Source: Stomorhina lunata (Eukaryota; Arthropoda; Insecta; Diptera; Rhiniidae). From it: a stretch of 64,000 nt of DNA. Below, in pieces: positions 63,021 to 64,000 of this stretch. The notes under the pieces were generated by a model. That model was not told where the DNA came from, made no database searches, and saw only the letters and a list, made by a program, of their open reading frames with translations. The position numbers and the translations under genes are program-made. Within the stretch, counting starts at the first letter, position 1; every line of letters starts with the position of its first letter. The stretch spans positions 21,699,994 to 21,763,993 of the forward strand of contig OW121742.1 in NCBI GenBank assembly GCA_933228675.1, written 5' to 3'.

Positions 63021-64000
63021 AATTTGTACTCTCTTATTTTGTTATTCTTGTGAATTTGTATTTTCATTGTAATGTTTTTTTGTTTAATAATTAAGAATTT
63101 TTCCTCCAATTCATTTCAGTATTTTCTTCTTTTGTTATAATTTATTTAGTTTTCTATTATTTTACATTTTAAAATCCTTCATAATTATTTAGTTAGTTTT
63201 TTTTTATTTTAAAATTTCATTTAATTGCGGCAGCATAAAATGGTTTTTATGGGCAAATCCATATAAATGATCAGCTTTTACTGCAATAGAGTTCTAACTC
63301 AAAAAGACTTGAATCGAGAAAACTGGGTTTTGAGTTGAAATTATTTGAAGTTTTTCGCAAAAATTTTAATATTTTTTGTTATATATTTAAAAAAAAATAA
63401 GAAAGATATAATGCATTTTTGTGCTTTAAACTTTGAGATATTACATTTTAAGTTACGACTTTCTTGGGCAAAAGGGCCAATGTGATATTCCGTTTCATTT
63501 GTGTGAAATTGTAAAGTTTCAAAGGAAATTCGTTTATACTAAACAATAAAATATAATGAAGCCAATTTTTTGGGGAATTATTAAATTAGAGTTTTAGTAA
63601 TTGTGGAATTATGAATATGGATGTCTATTTCCAGATAAATAAGATATAGCATCAGGAAAAAAATTTCACAAAACAATTTTCTCCACAGAAAATTTCTTAC
63701 AAAATAATTTTCTCCATAGAAAATTTTTTACAAAGCGATTTTCTCTATGGAATTTTCTAATAGAAAAAATTAGGTCACAAATCAATTTTTATTTCTTACA
63801 AAGTTTTTCTCAAAAAAAAAAAAATGTCCAATTTTTTTTTAGAGTAAATGTATCAATTTTTTCTATTTTATACCCTTAAGTTTTTTTTTCTCGTTTTGTG
63901 TACAAATCAGAATATTTTTTCATTTTGTAAATTTTTTTTAACCATTTAATGGACTATCCGGGCGTGTTTAATAACTTTTCAATTTAATGAAATTTTGTAA
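63021..64000. other. Unique AT-rich DNA with a small satellite remnant
   Basis: No exon is visible. A remnant of three or four diverged units (TTTTCTCCATAGAAAATTT type) lies at about 63660-63760. Confidence 0.55.

Overview
The window looks like intron-rich, repeat-dominated nuclear DNA of a higher fly (Diptera: Brachycera, probably a calyptrate such as a blowfly relative). The evidence is very high A+T, an insect-style spliced gene, Inr/DPE-like core promoters, DINE/mini-me type fly repeats, and locally homogenised satellites. Only two protein-coding units are convincing. One is the first coding exon of a secreted leucine-rich-repeat protein, best matched to peroxidasin (31741-31913, + strand). 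The other is an intact transposase-like gene (19769-21466, - strand) inside a 3.1-kb DNA transposon.

Layout. 1-766: unique AT-rich DNA. 767-5790: about 5 kb of a 12-bp satellite. 6776-11395, 12851-15190, 16883-19051 and 22146-25005: arrays of a 31-33 bp satellite built on the palindrome TTTTTCTATAGAAAAA. 19052-22145: a DNA transposon with ~300-bp terminal inverted repeats, inserted in that satellite. 25006-26615: unique DNA with a possible distal promoter. 26616-29690: more satellite with an orientation flip near 29310. 29982-30776: a DINE/mini-me (Helentron-like) repeat. 30995-31740: core promoter and 5' leader. 31741-31913: signal peptide and LRRNT exon, ending at a GTAAGTA donor.

From 31914 to the end I find no further exon, so the rest is probably one intron longer than 32 kb. 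It holds satellite blocks at 32620-34400, 36576-37195, 38061-43310, 44661-49000, 49831-53155, 58000-59690 and 59990-63020. It also holds a second DINE-like repeat (54062-56590, - strand) whose internal microsatellite has expanded to (CAGA)n and surrounds a satellite block, and a short relic (59690-59990) carrying a complete hammerhead-ribozyme-like core.

The most notable points are: (1) the long-TIR transposon, whose protein has a ZAD-like zinc-binding N-terminus and a DDE-like core, with an un-inserted paralogous site 1.9 kb away that fixes the target duplication as TTT; (2) the hammerhead-like motif; (3) the palindromic-core satellite, whose spacers differ array by array while the core stays fixed, filling what appears to be a giant intron of a basement-membrane gene. 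All of this was read by eye. No alignment, folding or database search was run.
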